20,948 bases of DNA, taken from an uncultured Candidatus Saccharibacteria bacterium (lineage in GTDB: Bacteria; Patescibacteriota; Saccharimonadia; Saccharimonadales; Saccharimonadaceae). This document shows, piece after piece, positions 7,283 through 13,814 of this stretch. The notes under the pieces were generated by a model. The model was given only the letters and a program-made list of their open reading frames with translations. It was not told the DNA's origin and made no database searches. How positions within the stretch are numbered: position 1 is the first letter of the stretch; every line of letters begins with the position of its first letter. Location: the NCBI GenBank assembly GCA_938046495.1, contig CALIXG010000061.1, positions 1-20,948 of the forward strand. The letters run 5' to 3'. The translations under genes were made by a program, and so were the position numbers.

Positions 7283-7897
7283 ATGAAAATTTATTTAATT
7301 CGTCATGGAGAAAGTTTGGCTAATCTAGGTTTAGTATCAGCGGATTTTTCTATGGATAATCAAAATAGTTTATCCCAAAAAGGTGAAAATCAGATACGGG
7401 CAATTATACCAGCCTTCCAGAATTGTAATATCGTGCGGATTTTTTCGTCACCAATGAAACGAGCCATAGACAGTGCAAAAATATTACAATCTGGCCTGGC
7501 TAATAAACCAAAAATTATAATTGATAATCGTCTAAAGGAAATCGACTACGGGATTTATACTGATGATCGAGATAATCCTGAGATGCAAAATATCGCCAAG
7601 AGACAAATTGCTGGCGATCAAGAAATTCGCTTTGGCGGTGGAGAAAATATGCGTGAAATTCTGGGGAGGTTTTTAGATTTCTTAGTTGATACTTATAAGA
7701 AAAATCAAAATGGCGAAATTGTTATTTTTTCTCATGGTCGTTTAATTTCAATTGTGAGTAAAAAAATTGAAGAGCTTTGCCAGAAAAAAAATAGAAAATC
7801 CCAAATAAATAACGCTTCAATAATTGAAGTTGAATTAAATAATAATAATATTAATTTATTAAAAACTTATTTAAATACCTTAAAAAGTCAATTTTGA
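7283..7897 (+). CDS. Histidine phosphatase superfamily protein (phosphoglycerate mutase-like)
   Basis: A 204-residue protein of the branch that removes phosphate from small molecules or proteins through a phospho-histidine. Seen: the N-terminal YLIRHGES motif with the catalytic RHG at 7-9, FSSPMKRAIDSAKIL (the family's SxxxRAxxTA region), RLKEIDYGIYTD, GGGENMREIL, and the second catalytic histidine in IFSHGRLISIV. Length suits a single-domain phosphatase. The substrate cannot be told; similar proteins are called CobC, GpmB or PhoE without proof. The gene is noticeably more A/T-rich than its neighbours, especially at the 3' end (an Asn run and many AAT and TTA codons), which may reflect transfer or weak selection. 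It ends in TGA. No ribosome site precedes the ATG. Confidence 0.88.
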   Translation: MKIYLIRHGESLANLGLVSADFSMDNQNSLSQKGENQIRAIIPAFQNCNIVRIFSSPMKRAIDSAKILQSGLANKPKIIIDNRLKEIDYGIYTDDRDNPEMQNIAKRQIAGDQEIRFGGGENMREILGRFLDFLVDTYKKNQNGEIVIFSHGRLISIVSKKIEELCQKKNRKSQINNASIIEVELNNNNINLLKTYLNTLKSQF

Positions 7898-7908
7898 AAT
7901 TGTTTTTT
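7889..7908 (+). terminator. Possible weak terminator over the stop codon of the phosphatase gene
   Basis: CAATT (7889-7893), 4-base loop, AATTG (7898-7902), followed by six T. The stem has a single G-C pair at its base and is weak, so readthrough into the next gene is likely. Confidence 0.3.
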
Positions 7909-7928
7909 CATGATGTTTATGGTAAAAT
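7900..7928 (+). promoter_or_regulatory. Promoter of the low-complexity protein gene
   Basis: TTGTTT (7900-7905), 17-base spacer, TAAAAT (7923-7928) with a TGG extension at 7920-7922. Predicted start is about 7935, giving a leader of about 38 bases with a ribosome site. Confidence 0.5.
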
Positions 7929-7972
7929 TTTGGTAGTTAATTAAACAGTTAAATATTAAAAGAGAGGTGGGT

Positions 7973-8632
7973 ATGGATCTGGCATCAGGGACAGATAATG
8001 GCAATAACGCCGACCTAAATCAAATACAAAATCAATTCGGCATCCCTCCGATGCCACCAGCTGATAGCGCAATGCCGGCTTTTGACCCTAGCGCAACATT
8101 TGGCGTGCCAACAGAAACTATTACTGGTAATAGTGCTAATTCTGCCCCAACTTTCGAAAATAATGGAGCCTCACAAGTCATGCAAGATTTAACTAACCAA
8201 GGTCCAGCCCCAATTTTGGAGCCAACCGAAAATACTAATGCGGAAAATACTTTCGCCGCCCCGGCTATGGATTTAAGCAATCTAGGTGCCGAAACCCCAG
8301 CAGATAAACCAGCAGAAGTAGCTACCGAAGTAAATACCGAAGCTGCAGCGCCAGTAATCAATCTCGAGACTGCCGCTCCAGCAACTCCTGAAGCTGTGAC
8401 TGAAGACAGTAAATTGGAAGACGTAAAGAAGCAAATGTTGCAGGATCTTTATCCATTGATGGATAAGATTAAAATCAATCCTGATCAAAAATTCAAGGTT
8501 TATAAGCAAATGATTGAATCGACTGGTGACAAAGAAATGATTACTGCCGCCTACGATACCGCTAAAAGCTTAACCGATGAAACCGAGCGCGCCGAAGCAT
8601 TGCTCTATCTCATCGAAAAAGCTGACAATTAA
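7973..8632 (+). CDS. Hypothetical protein: disordered Pro/Ala/Asn/Thr-rich region plus small C-terminal helical domain
   Basis: A 219-residue protein with no recognised family. I use the ATG at 7973, not the in-frame GTG at 7967, because that GTG lies inside the ribosome site (GAGAGG at 7962-7967, 5 bases before the ATG). Residues 1 to about 145 are low complexity, rich in Ala, Pro, Asn, Thr and Glu, with repeated AAP/NTE-like words, and are probably disordered. Residues about 147-219 look folded: an amphipathic helical domain starting LEDVKKQMLQDLYPLMDKI and ending in an acidic tail. There is no signal peptide or membrane segment, so it is probably cytoplasmic, perhaps an adaptor with a tethered binding domain. 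That role is a guess. Two possible terminator structures follow the stop codon. Confidence 0.8.
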   Translation: MDLASGTDNGNNADLNQIQNQFGIPPMPPADSAMPAFDPSATFGVPTETITGNSANSAPTFENNGASQVMQDLTNQGPAPILEPTENTNAENTFAAPAMDLSNLGAETPADKPAEVATEVNTEAAAPVINLETAAPATPEAVTEDSKLEDVKKQMLQDLYPLMDKIKINPDQKFKVYKQMIESTGDKEMITAAYDTAKSLTDETERAEALLYLIEKADN

Positions 8633-8719
8633 TAGAAAGACCCACTTACTTTTTTAAAACACGCTCTAGGCCGCTTGGCCAAGCTTATAGTTTTAAAAAT
8701 AACAAGTGGGTCTTTTCTA
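8633..8719. other. Long imperfect inverted repeat (structured RNA, terminator or small mobile-type element)
   Basis: Starts one base after the preceding stop codon. The outer arms TAGAAAGACCCACTT (8633-8647) and AAGTGGGTCTTTTCTA (8704-8719) pair over 15 bp with one bulged T. After a small internal loop, TTTTTAAAAC (8651-8660) pairs with GTTTTAAAAA (8690-8699). The centre has GGCC-GCTT-GGCC (8669-8680) and the overlapping palindrome GCTTGGCCAAGC (8673-8684). It is far longer than an ordinary terminator stem and lacks a proper U-tract, and a compact terminator follows it. It may be a stable 3' UTR structure, a small RNA, or a MITE-like insertion. Confidence 0.6.
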
Positions 8720-8732
8720 TCTAATGAATAAT

Positions 8733-8763
8733 AAAAAAAGGAGGCTAACGCCTCCATTTTTTT
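8733..8763. terminator. Bidirectional terminator between groEL and the upstream plus-strand gene
   Basis: GGAGGC (8740-8745), TAAC loop, GCCTCC (8750-8755), with seven A before and seven T after, so it can work on both strands. It lies 3 bases beyond the groEL stop codon on the minus strand. Confidence 0.88.
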
Positions 8764-8765
8764 AT

Positions 8766-10379
8766 TTAATACATACCTCCGCCCATGGCTTCTGGTTCGG
8801 ATTTTTCTGGAATGTCGACAATGAGTGCACCCATAGTAATAGCAGTAGCCGAGATACTAATGGCATTCTGGACAGCTTCACGAGTGACACGAGCTGGATC
8901 GATTACGCCGGCCTTCTTTAGGTCCTGCAAGCCTTTTTCTGGTTGCATAACATTAATACCAAAACCTGGTTTAGCTTTTTCAACTTCGGAAAGCAGAGCC
9001 TGAGAATTCAAACCGGCATTTTCGGTGATGTGAATAAATGGAGCCTTGAGGGCATTTTTTACGATCTTAGCACCGAGATCAGAATCGTCTAAGGTGTTAG
9101 CGAGATTAACCAAAGTGACACCACCACCAGCCACGATCCCCTCGTCCAGAGCAGCCTTCGTGGCAGCCACGGCGTCATCGACACGATACTTTTTCTCGTC
9201 GATTTCAGTTTCGGTTGCACCACCAACTTTAATCACAGCAACCTTGCCGAGAAGAGCAGCGGCGCGCTTGTTAAATTGTTCACGATCATAATCAGAAGTA
9301 GCGAGATTAGCTTGAGATTTAATCAACTCAATACGAGCCTTAACTTCTTTAGTATCGCCGTTACCACTGATGATGGTCGATTCATCCTTAGTAGCGATAA
9401 TTTTCTTCGCAGAACCTAAGAGATCAAGATCAGCGTCTTCGAGCTTCATGCCACGTTCCTCGGAGATAACAGTGGTACCCGTGAGGACAGCGATGTCTTC
9501 TAAGATTTCCTTACGGCGGTCACCAAAGGCAGGAGCTTTCAAGACGAGAGTGTTGAAGACGCCCTTAAGTTTATTCAAGACGAGGAGTGAGAGAGCTTCC
9601 CCGCTAACTTCTTCGGCAATAATCACAAGGTCTTTGCGACCAGATTGCATGACTTTTTCGAGAATTGGCAGAATTTCGTTATTAGTAGAGATTTTCTTAT
9701 CAGTAACGAGGATGAGCGGCTTATCAAAAATCGCTTCTTGACGATTCACATCGGTGACGAAGAATGGAGAGCTGTAACCCTTGTCATAGCTGAAACCTTC
9801 GACGATTTCCTGCTCCATTTCGAGACCTTGACCTGGCTCGACAGTCACCACGCCGTCTTTACCGATTTTAGAAATCACACCAGCAATCAATTCACCGATG
9901 GCGGCATCACCAGCTGAAATAGTGGCAACTTCGGTGATTTTCTTACTATCACCGGTGATTTGCTCGGCAGACTGATTAATTTTCCCGACAATTTCAGCAC
10001 CAGCTTTTTCAATGCCAGCACGCAGTTCCATCGGATTTACACCGGCAGTAATTAGCTTATTGGCTTCACTCAAAATATTATAAGTTAAAACCGTAACGGT
10101 GGTAGTACCATCACCGGCAACTTTATTTAGTTTCTGAGCCGCGGACTTGATTAGCTTAGCGCCGACCTGCTCGCCAAGATTAGCTTCGGTACTGCCAAGA
10201 TCGACAGCTTCAGCGACAGTGACACCGTCATGGGTAATGGTTGGATTGCCGTAAGACTTTTCAATGACGACGTTTTGACCTTTAGGACCAAAAGTCACTT
10301 TCACGGCGTCATAAAGTTGCTTGGCACCGCTCAAGATTTTTTCACGAGATTCTTGTGCATAAAAAATTTTCTTAGCCAT
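8766..10379 (-). CDS. groL: Chaperonin GroEL (60 kDa)
   Basis: GroEL forms the double-ring ATP-driven folding chamber that works with GroES. The protein has 537 residues, close to the usual 540-550. Seen: VKVTFGPKGQNVVIEKS (27-42) with the phosphate-binding GPKG at 31-34, DGVTVAEA with the catalytic-site Asp51, AGDGTTT (88-94), and late in the protein RVDDAVAATKAALDEGIVAGGG, which keeps the Asp equivalent to E. coli Asp398. It ends GGGMY: the familiar long Gly-Met repeat tail is reduced to one short block. AGGAGA lies 5 bases before the ATG. The gene starts 8 bases after the groES stop codon, and the pair is transcribed from the CIRCE-controlled promoter at 10677-10704. Confidence 0.98.
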   Translation of the reverse strand: MAKKIFYAQESREKILSGAKQLYDAVKVTFGPKGQNVVIEKSYGNPTITHDGVTVAEAVDLGSTEANLGEQVGAKLIKSAAQKLNKVAGDGTTTVTVLTYNILSEANKLITAGVNPMELRAGIEKAGAEIVGKINQSAEQITGDSKKITEVATISAGDAAIGELIAGVISKIGKDGVVTVEPGQGLEMEQEIVEGFSYDKGYSSPFFVTDVNRQEAIFDKPLILVTDKKISTNNEILPILEKVMQSGRKDLVIIAEEVSGEALSLLVLNKLKGVFNTLVLKAPAFGDRRKEILEDIAVLTGTTVISEERGMKLEDADLDLLGSAKKIIATKDESTIISGNGDTKEVKARIELIKSQANLATSDYDREQFNKRAAALLGKVAVIKVGGATETEIDEKKYRVDDAVAATKAALDEGIVAGGGVTLVNLANTLDDSDLGAKIVKNALKAPFIHITENAGLNSQALLSEVEKAKPGFGINVMQPEKGLQDLKKAGVIDPARVTREAVQNAISISATAITMGALIVDIPEKSEPEAMGGGMY

Positions 10380-10387
10380 AATTCTCC

Positions 10388-10648
10388 TTATTTAATAATT
10401 GCTAAAATATCTTCTTCACGAACGATGAGATATTCTTGAGATTCAAATTTTACATCGGTAGTAGAGTATTCTTTGAAAATAATTTTGTCGCCGGCTTTGA
10501 CGTTTTTGACATCTGGACCAACGGATTCAACGATGGCGTAGGCTGGTTTTTCATTTTGATTACCAGCGAGAAGAATTCCAGATGCAGTTTTTTCAGCAGG
10601 CTCTGCTTTTTTTGCAACGACACGGTCACTTAATGGATGTAGTATCAT
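10388..10648 (-). CDS. groS: Co-chaperonin GroES (10 kDa)
   Basis: GroES caps the GroEL chamber. This one has 86 residues, somewhat shorter than the usual 94-97. Seen: the N-terminal ILHPLSDRVVAKK, the mobile loop TASGILLAG with the hydrophobic ILL tripeptide that docks on GroEL, the VESVGPD turn, VKAGDKIIFKEY, and the C-terminal YLIVREEDILAII. A strong ribosome site, AGGAGG, lies 3 bases before the ATG. It is the first gene of the groES-groEL operon, with CIRCE and a TTGACA/TACAAT promoter directly upstream. Heat or misfolding stress should raise its expression if HrcA is present elsewhere in the genome. Confidence 0.97.
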   Translation of the reverse strand: MILHPLSDRVVAKKAEPAEKTASGILLAGNQNEKPAYAIVESVGPDVKNVKAGDKIIFKEYSTTDVKFESQEYLIVREEDILAIIK

Positions 10649-10676
10649 GTTCCTCCTGTTTGATGGTTATATATCT

Positions 10677-10704
10677 ATTGTAGTCGAAAAATTAGCACTG
10701 TCAA
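10677..10704 (-). promoter_or_regulatory. Promoter of groES-groEL
   Basis: Minus strand TTGACA (10704-10699), 16-base spacer, TACAAT (10682-10677). The -35 lies in the loop and left arm of CIRCE, so a bound HrcA repressor would block polymerase. Predicted start about 10670. Confidence 0.88.
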
Positions 10705-10718
10705 GCTTTGAGTGCTAA
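10692..10718. promoter_or_regulatory. CIRCE operator (HrcA binding site)
   Basis: TTAGCACTG (10692-10700), 9-base spacer, GAGTGCTAA (10710-10718). This matches the consensus TTAGCACTC-N9-GAGTGCTAA with one change, G for C at the inner end of the left arm. It sits over the groES promoter and about 20 bases before the -10 of the divergent MurE-like gene. Confidence 0.95.
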
Positions 10719-10737
10719 TTATCGCAAAAATCTGGTG

Positions 10738-10746
10738 TGGTATAAT
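10738..10746 (+). promoter_or_regulatory. Extended -10 promoter of the MurE-like gene
   Basis: TGGTATAAT, 16 bases before the ATG at 10763. There is no clear -35, and the -35 position (about 10718-10724) meets the right end of CIRCE. Predicted start is about 10753, leaving about 10 bases with AGAGG at its edge. Confidence 0.65.
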
Positions 10747-10762
10747 TTAACAAAGAGGTATT

Positions 10763-12079
10763 ATGAAAATTAAAACATTTTTGATGGATAATTTACCGGA
10801 TTATAACCGCCTAGTGATCCCCTACCATCTAGGTAAGGCAATGTGGGCAGGACAAAAATATCATTTTCCGGGTAAAAAAATGCGCGTAATCGCGGTGACA
10901 GGAACGAATGGTAAGACTTCCACCTGTTTTTTGATTTGGAAGATGCTAAATCATGCAGGCTATAAAACCGGTTTAATGACCACGGTGGCTTGGGGGGTGG
11001 ATAAACTGGAAGAACAGATTGAGCACATGACCACCGTGGATGCGGAAACGTTAAATTATCGCATGAATGAGATTGAAAAACAGGGGGCAGAATTCTTAGT
11101 ACTGGAAGTCACATCGCACGCTTTAGCGCAACATCGAATTTTCGGGGTGCCAATTGAAATTGCGGTGGAGACCAATGTGACCCACGAACACCTTGATTAC
11201 CATAAAACTTTCGAAAATTATCGCTCTACAAAAGCAAAATTATTCAAAATGGCCAAGGCTGGTGTGATTAATGAAGACGATGGATCATGGCTATACTTCG
11301 CCACCAAAGTTTCAAATTATATCACATATGGTATAAAGCACGGAATGTTACAAGCAGAGGAAGTGGAAGAATCAGCCAGTGGCGTGAAATATATCGTGAA
11401 TCCAAACACGCGTGGGATTAATCATCAATGGAAGAATACCACGAAATTACCTCGCTTTAAGATTGAAACCCAGATTCCTGGAACTTTCACAGTTTATAAT
11501 TCCCTAGCCGCTACGGCAGTGGGATTAATTCTCGGACTTTCAGAAGAGCAAATTCATGATGGTATATACAGCTTAGAGTCAGTCGAAGGACGAATGAATC
11601 GTATCGATGAGGGGCAAGATTTTACTGCAATTGTGGATTATGCACACACGCCGGATGCATTCTTAAAAGTCTTCGAAGCAATTAAGTCTGCACGGACGGA
11701 GAAAACTAAGGTAATTTCCCTGTTTGGTGGAGCGGGGCGACGCGACGAATCGACACGAGAAGAGCGGGGTGAGATTGGCGCAAAAAATAGTGACTATATC
11801 GTGGTAACCGAAGACGATTCGCGCGATGAAGATCCGCAGATGATTATGGAAGAATTTGCAAAAGGCGCCGAAAAGCAGGGCTTTATGCGCGAGAAAAATC
11901 TCTTCCTGATTCAGGATCGTAAAGAAGCTATTCGTAAAGCTTTGAGCCTAGCCAAAAAGAATGATATTGTATTAGTGCTGGGTAAAGGTCACGAAAAAAC
12001 TATCCTGAGAGGAGACAAGGCGGTGCCTTTCGAAGACATCAAGGTAACGAGTGAACTACTAAAAGAAATGCAAAAGTAG
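10763..12079 (+). CDS. Mur ligase family protein, MurE-like, with shortened N-terminal domain
   Basis: A 438-residue ATP-dependent amide ligase, most like MurE, which adds the third amino acid to UDP-MurNAc-dipeptide. Seen: P-loop TGTNGKTS (46-53), TTVDAETLN (90-98), LEVTSHAL (114-121), NVTHEHLDYH (138-147), the probable carbamylated Lys157 in YRSTKAKLF, VEGRMNRI (274-281), VDYAHTPDA (291-299), FGGAGRRD, and GKGHE (407-411). In the amino-acid-selecting region DDSR (351-354) replaces the DNPR of meso-diaminopimelate enzymes; the Arg is kept. Usual MurE proteins have about 100 residues before the P-loop, forming the UDP-binding domain; here there are about 45, so substrate handling may differ. 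It is divergent from groES and convergent with the truncated Mur relative. AGAGG lies 4 bases before the ATG. Confidence 0.85.
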   Translation: MKIKTFLMDNLPDYNRLVIPYHLGKAMWAGQKYHFPGKKMRVIAVTGTNGKTSTCFLIWKMLNHAGYKTGLMTTVAWGVDKLEEQIEHMTTVDAETLNYRMNEIEKQGAEFLVLEVTSHALAQHRIFGVPIEIAVETNVTHEHLDYHKTFENYRSTKAKLFKMAKAGVINEDDGSWLYFATKVSNYITYGIKHGMLQAEEVEESASGVKYIVNPNTRGINHQWKNTTKLPRFKIETQIPGTFTVYNSLAATAVGLILGLSEEQIHDGIYSLESVEGRMNRIDEGQDFTAIVDYAHTPDAFLKVFEAIKSARTEKTKVISLFGGAGRRDESTREERGEIGAKNSDYIVVTEDDSRDEDPQMIMEEFAKGAEKQGFMREKNLFLIQDRKEAIRKALSLAKKNDIVLVLGKGHEKTILRGDKAVPFEDIKVTSELLKEMQK

Positions 12080-12087
12080 CAAGTAGT

Positions 12088-12119
12088 AAAAAAAATAGAC
12101 ACCGTGAAGGTGTCTATTT
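12088..12119. terminator. Terminator between the convergent Mur-family genes
   Basis: An 11-bp stem AAATAGACACC/GGTGTCTATTT (12093-12103 with 12109-12119), 5-base loop. An eight-A run (12088-12095) gives an excellent U-tract on the minus strand; on the plus strand the trailing T's are few, so it favours the minus-strand gene. Confidence 0.82.
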
Positions 12120-12121
12120 GA

Positions 12122-12859
12122 TTATTCAGTTTCTTCCTGATTAACTTCGAAATCAGCAATACCATTGATGATGTGCTCTTTTGAAAGATTGAGCGCTTGG
12201 CCGATAGTAGCGGCACAGGCCATGTAGGAAATATTCGGTTCCCCAGTGAGGAAGGAGGCAACATTGAAGCGATAACCGTGATAGTTTAATTCAGCTTCCG
12301 AACCCTTCTTATAAAGCTTACTATTTTCAATACGCAAATCTGAATTATAGTCTGTACCGTAAGTTAAGGTATTGGTCACGCCCTTAAATACGGCAAAATC
12401 AAGATAATGGCGGTCGTCACGATTAAGCACGACTGAATCTGGATTCATGGAGAATAAAGTATTTTCGGCTTCGAGATATTCCTCAGCAGTGAGATCAGAA
12501 AGACTAGCTGGAACAAAATCCGTCAAAGCAGCGACCTGAATTGGCATCTTATAAAAGACATCCTTGCGCAAAGAATGAGCTGGTGCCGTTAAAACCAAAT
12601 AATCAACGTCAGCTTTCCAGGCGTCCTTAATAAATTTATAGAGATTACCAACCTTAATTTCTTCATCGGAGGCTAAGATTGCTGGACGAAAACCAGCCTG
12701 CTTCAACATGTAGTAAACATAATAAGCGGTCACAGTTTTACCAGTAGTGCCAGTGACACAAATAATTTTAAGGTCCTTCAAAATTTTTTCGTAATAGTGC
12801 GCGAGAAGTCTAACCTTGAGACTCTTCGGACGGGATTTGAGATTTGCTGCATTGTCCAT
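12122..12859 (-). CDS. Truncated Mur ligase-like protein, probable pseudoenzyme
   Basis: A 245-residue protein that aligns by eye with the central ATPase domain of Mur ligases and with the adjacent 438-residue MurE-like protein. Seen: P-loop VTGTTGKT (35-42), with Thr for the usual Asn; TAPAHSL (91-97) in place of TSHAL; VLNRDD (144-149) matching VINEDD; and LTGEPNISYMACAATIGQAL, matching the end of the central domain. It stops just before the EGRM motif, so the whole C-terminal amino-acid-binding domain is missing. The HLDYH segment is degraded to SLSDLT, and the carbamylated lysine aligns with Glu132 in YLEAENTLF. ATP binding may persist but ligation is unlikely. The frame is intact and has its own promoter and terminator, so I treat it as a gene. 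No ribosome site is visible; the start looks leaderless. Confidence 0.82.
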   Translation of the reverse strand: MDNAANLKSRPKSLKVRLLAHYYEKILKDLKIICVTGTTGKTVTAYYVYYMLKQAGFRPAILASDEEIKVGNLYKFIKDAWKADVDYLVLTAPAHSLRKDVFYKMPIQVAALTDFVPASLSDLTAEEYLEAENTLFSMNPDSVVLNRDDRHYLDFAVFKGVTNTLTYGTDYNSDLRIENSKLYKKGSEAELNYHGYRFNVASFLTGEPNISYMACAATIGQALNLSKEHIINGIADFEVNQEETE

Positions 12860-12865
12860 ATCTTA

Positions 12866-12874
12866 AATATACCA
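12866..12874 (-). promoter_or_regulatory. Extended -10 promoter of the truncated Mur-like gene
   Basis: TGGTATATT on the minus strand, ending 6 bases before the ATG at 12859. Transcription would start at the ATG itself. There is no ribosome site between. Confidence 0.55.
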
Positions 12875-12885
12875 CAGTTCGGGGC

Positions 12886-12920
12886 AAAAAATAAAACCAG
12901 AGATGAATTCTGGTTTTATT
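12886..12920 (-). terminator. Terminator of the membrane protein gene at 12934-13713
   Basis: A 12-bp stem AATAAAACCAGA/TCTGGTTTTATT (12890-12901 with 12909-12920), 7-base loop, then a T run on the minus strand (12891-12886). It starts 13 bases after the stop codon. Confidence 0.87.
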
Positions 12921-12933
12921 TATTCAGTTTATT

Positions 12934-13713
12934 TTAGCGCCAAAGTGAATCTAGGGTATTCAAGCTATCCACGATACTATTAGTGCTACTTTTAATCAAA
13001 GAAGCGCTGATCAAAGTGATAGCAAGGGCGATAATCGCAGCAACGATAATATTAACGATTACCTTCTTATCATCCTTAAGCTCAAGCTCTTGGCTCATAG
13101 CTTCGTAAACTACGAGACCAGAGAAAATCATACCAGCATAGCCAATAGCACCAGCAATTGGAGCGGAGACATTCAAGATAAGTGGTGAAATTAGACTGGC
13201 GGTAAGAATCCAAGCAAAGGAAGCCACGGAAACAATAGTAACCAAGCGGAAGTAATTCAATTGATTTTTCTTCATAATAAGACCAGCGAGGTAGTAAATA
13301 CCAGCAATGGCAGCAATAGTGGCTAAAACAATCAAGAAATTACCGATGGTGTTTTGGAACCAATCGAATTTATTTAAGAGACTAAAGTCAAGACCGGCTT
13401 TCTTAGTACCAAAAAGTGAAGCTGGACGAGAAACTGTTCTGAAAATAGCAAAAATTAAATTAAAGACCGTGTAGGTACCGGCAGCAATGACTGGAAGGAG
13501 CCAGCTATTATTAAAATCAGAATAGCCTGCGATTCCCTTCTTGACACCAGTGACTGGGTTCTTAAAAACCGAGAGAATAAAAGAAACGGCTGGAATCTTT
13601 TTAAATTTCTCGAAGTTTTCATTAATTTTTTCTTTGGCAGCACTCGCAGTGTTTTTGACTGAAGTGGTTTCTTTGGTGCTTACAGGAGCTTTTTCCGAAG
13701 CGGTTTTTTCCAT
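12934..13713 (-). CDS. Hypothetical multi-pass membrane protein (distantly Yip1-like)
   Basis: A 259-residue protein with a charged N-terminus of about 40 residues (Lys/Thr/Ser/Ala-rich) and about five hydrophobic segments: near 71-92, 120-146, 155-178, 182-205 and 220-242. The stretch before the first helix, FKNPVTGVKKGIAGYSDFNNSWLLPV, and the five-helix layout recall Yip1-domain membrane proteins, but the match is weak and only by eye. No catalytic motif is visible, and the C-terminal tail is short and Ser/Asn-rich. AAGGA about 8 bases before the ATG and a TGTTATACT promoter upstream support the start. It is a single-gene unit with its own terminator, between the ABC exporter and the truncated Mur relative. 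Function unknown. Confidence 0.78.
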   Translation of the reverse strand: MEKTASEKAPVSTKETTSVKNTASAAKEKINENFEKFKKIPAVSFILSVFKNPVTGVKKGIAGYSDFNNSWLLPVIAAGTYTVFNLIFAIFRTVSRPASLFGTKKAGLDFSLLNKFDWFQNTIGNFLIVLATIAAIAGIYYLAGLIMKKNQLNYFRLVTIVSVASFAWILTASLISPLILNVSAPIAGAIGYAGMIFSGLVVYEAMSQELELKDDKKVIVNIIVAAIIALAITLISASLIKSSTNSIVDSLNTLDSLWR

Positions 13714-13746
13714 AGAAATCCTTTCTGAATAATTAAATATGTTTTA

Positions 13747-13755
13747 AGTATAACA
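13747..13755 (-). promoter_or_regulatory. Extended -10 promoter of the membrane protein gene
   Basis: TGTTATACT on the minus strand, with predicted start about 13740 and a leader of about 27 bases holding the AAGGA ribosome site. It lies about 20 bases past the terminator of the ABC exporter operon. Confidence 0.55.
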
Positions 13756-13776
13756 CAATCAAAATAGAGGTGAAAC

Positions 13777-13802
13777 AAAAATCGGCTAGTGGTTAGCCGA
13801 TT
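13777..13802 (-). terminator. Terminator of the ABC exporter operon
   Basis: A 9-bp stem AATCGGCTA/TAGCCGATT (13780-13788 with 13794-13802), 5-base loop, ending in five T on the minus strand. It begins 12 bases past the ATPase stop codon. Confidence 0.83.
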
Positions 13803-13814
13803 AGTTTTAGAGAT

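Noticed and set aside
7967..7972. GTG start for the low-complexity protein
   Set aside because: The GTG is part of the ribosome site GAGAGGTGG; the ATG two codons later has correct spacing.
8032..8361. A 109-codon frame antisense to the low-complexity protein gene
   Set aside because: The Ala/Ser/Gly-rich product mirrors the GC-rich repeats of the opposite strand, and no ribosome site precedes it.
9370..9741. Long open frames antisense to groEL, the longest 123 codons
   Set aside because: They mirror codon structure of a highly conserved gene, their products look like no protein family, and they have no ribosome site or promoter.
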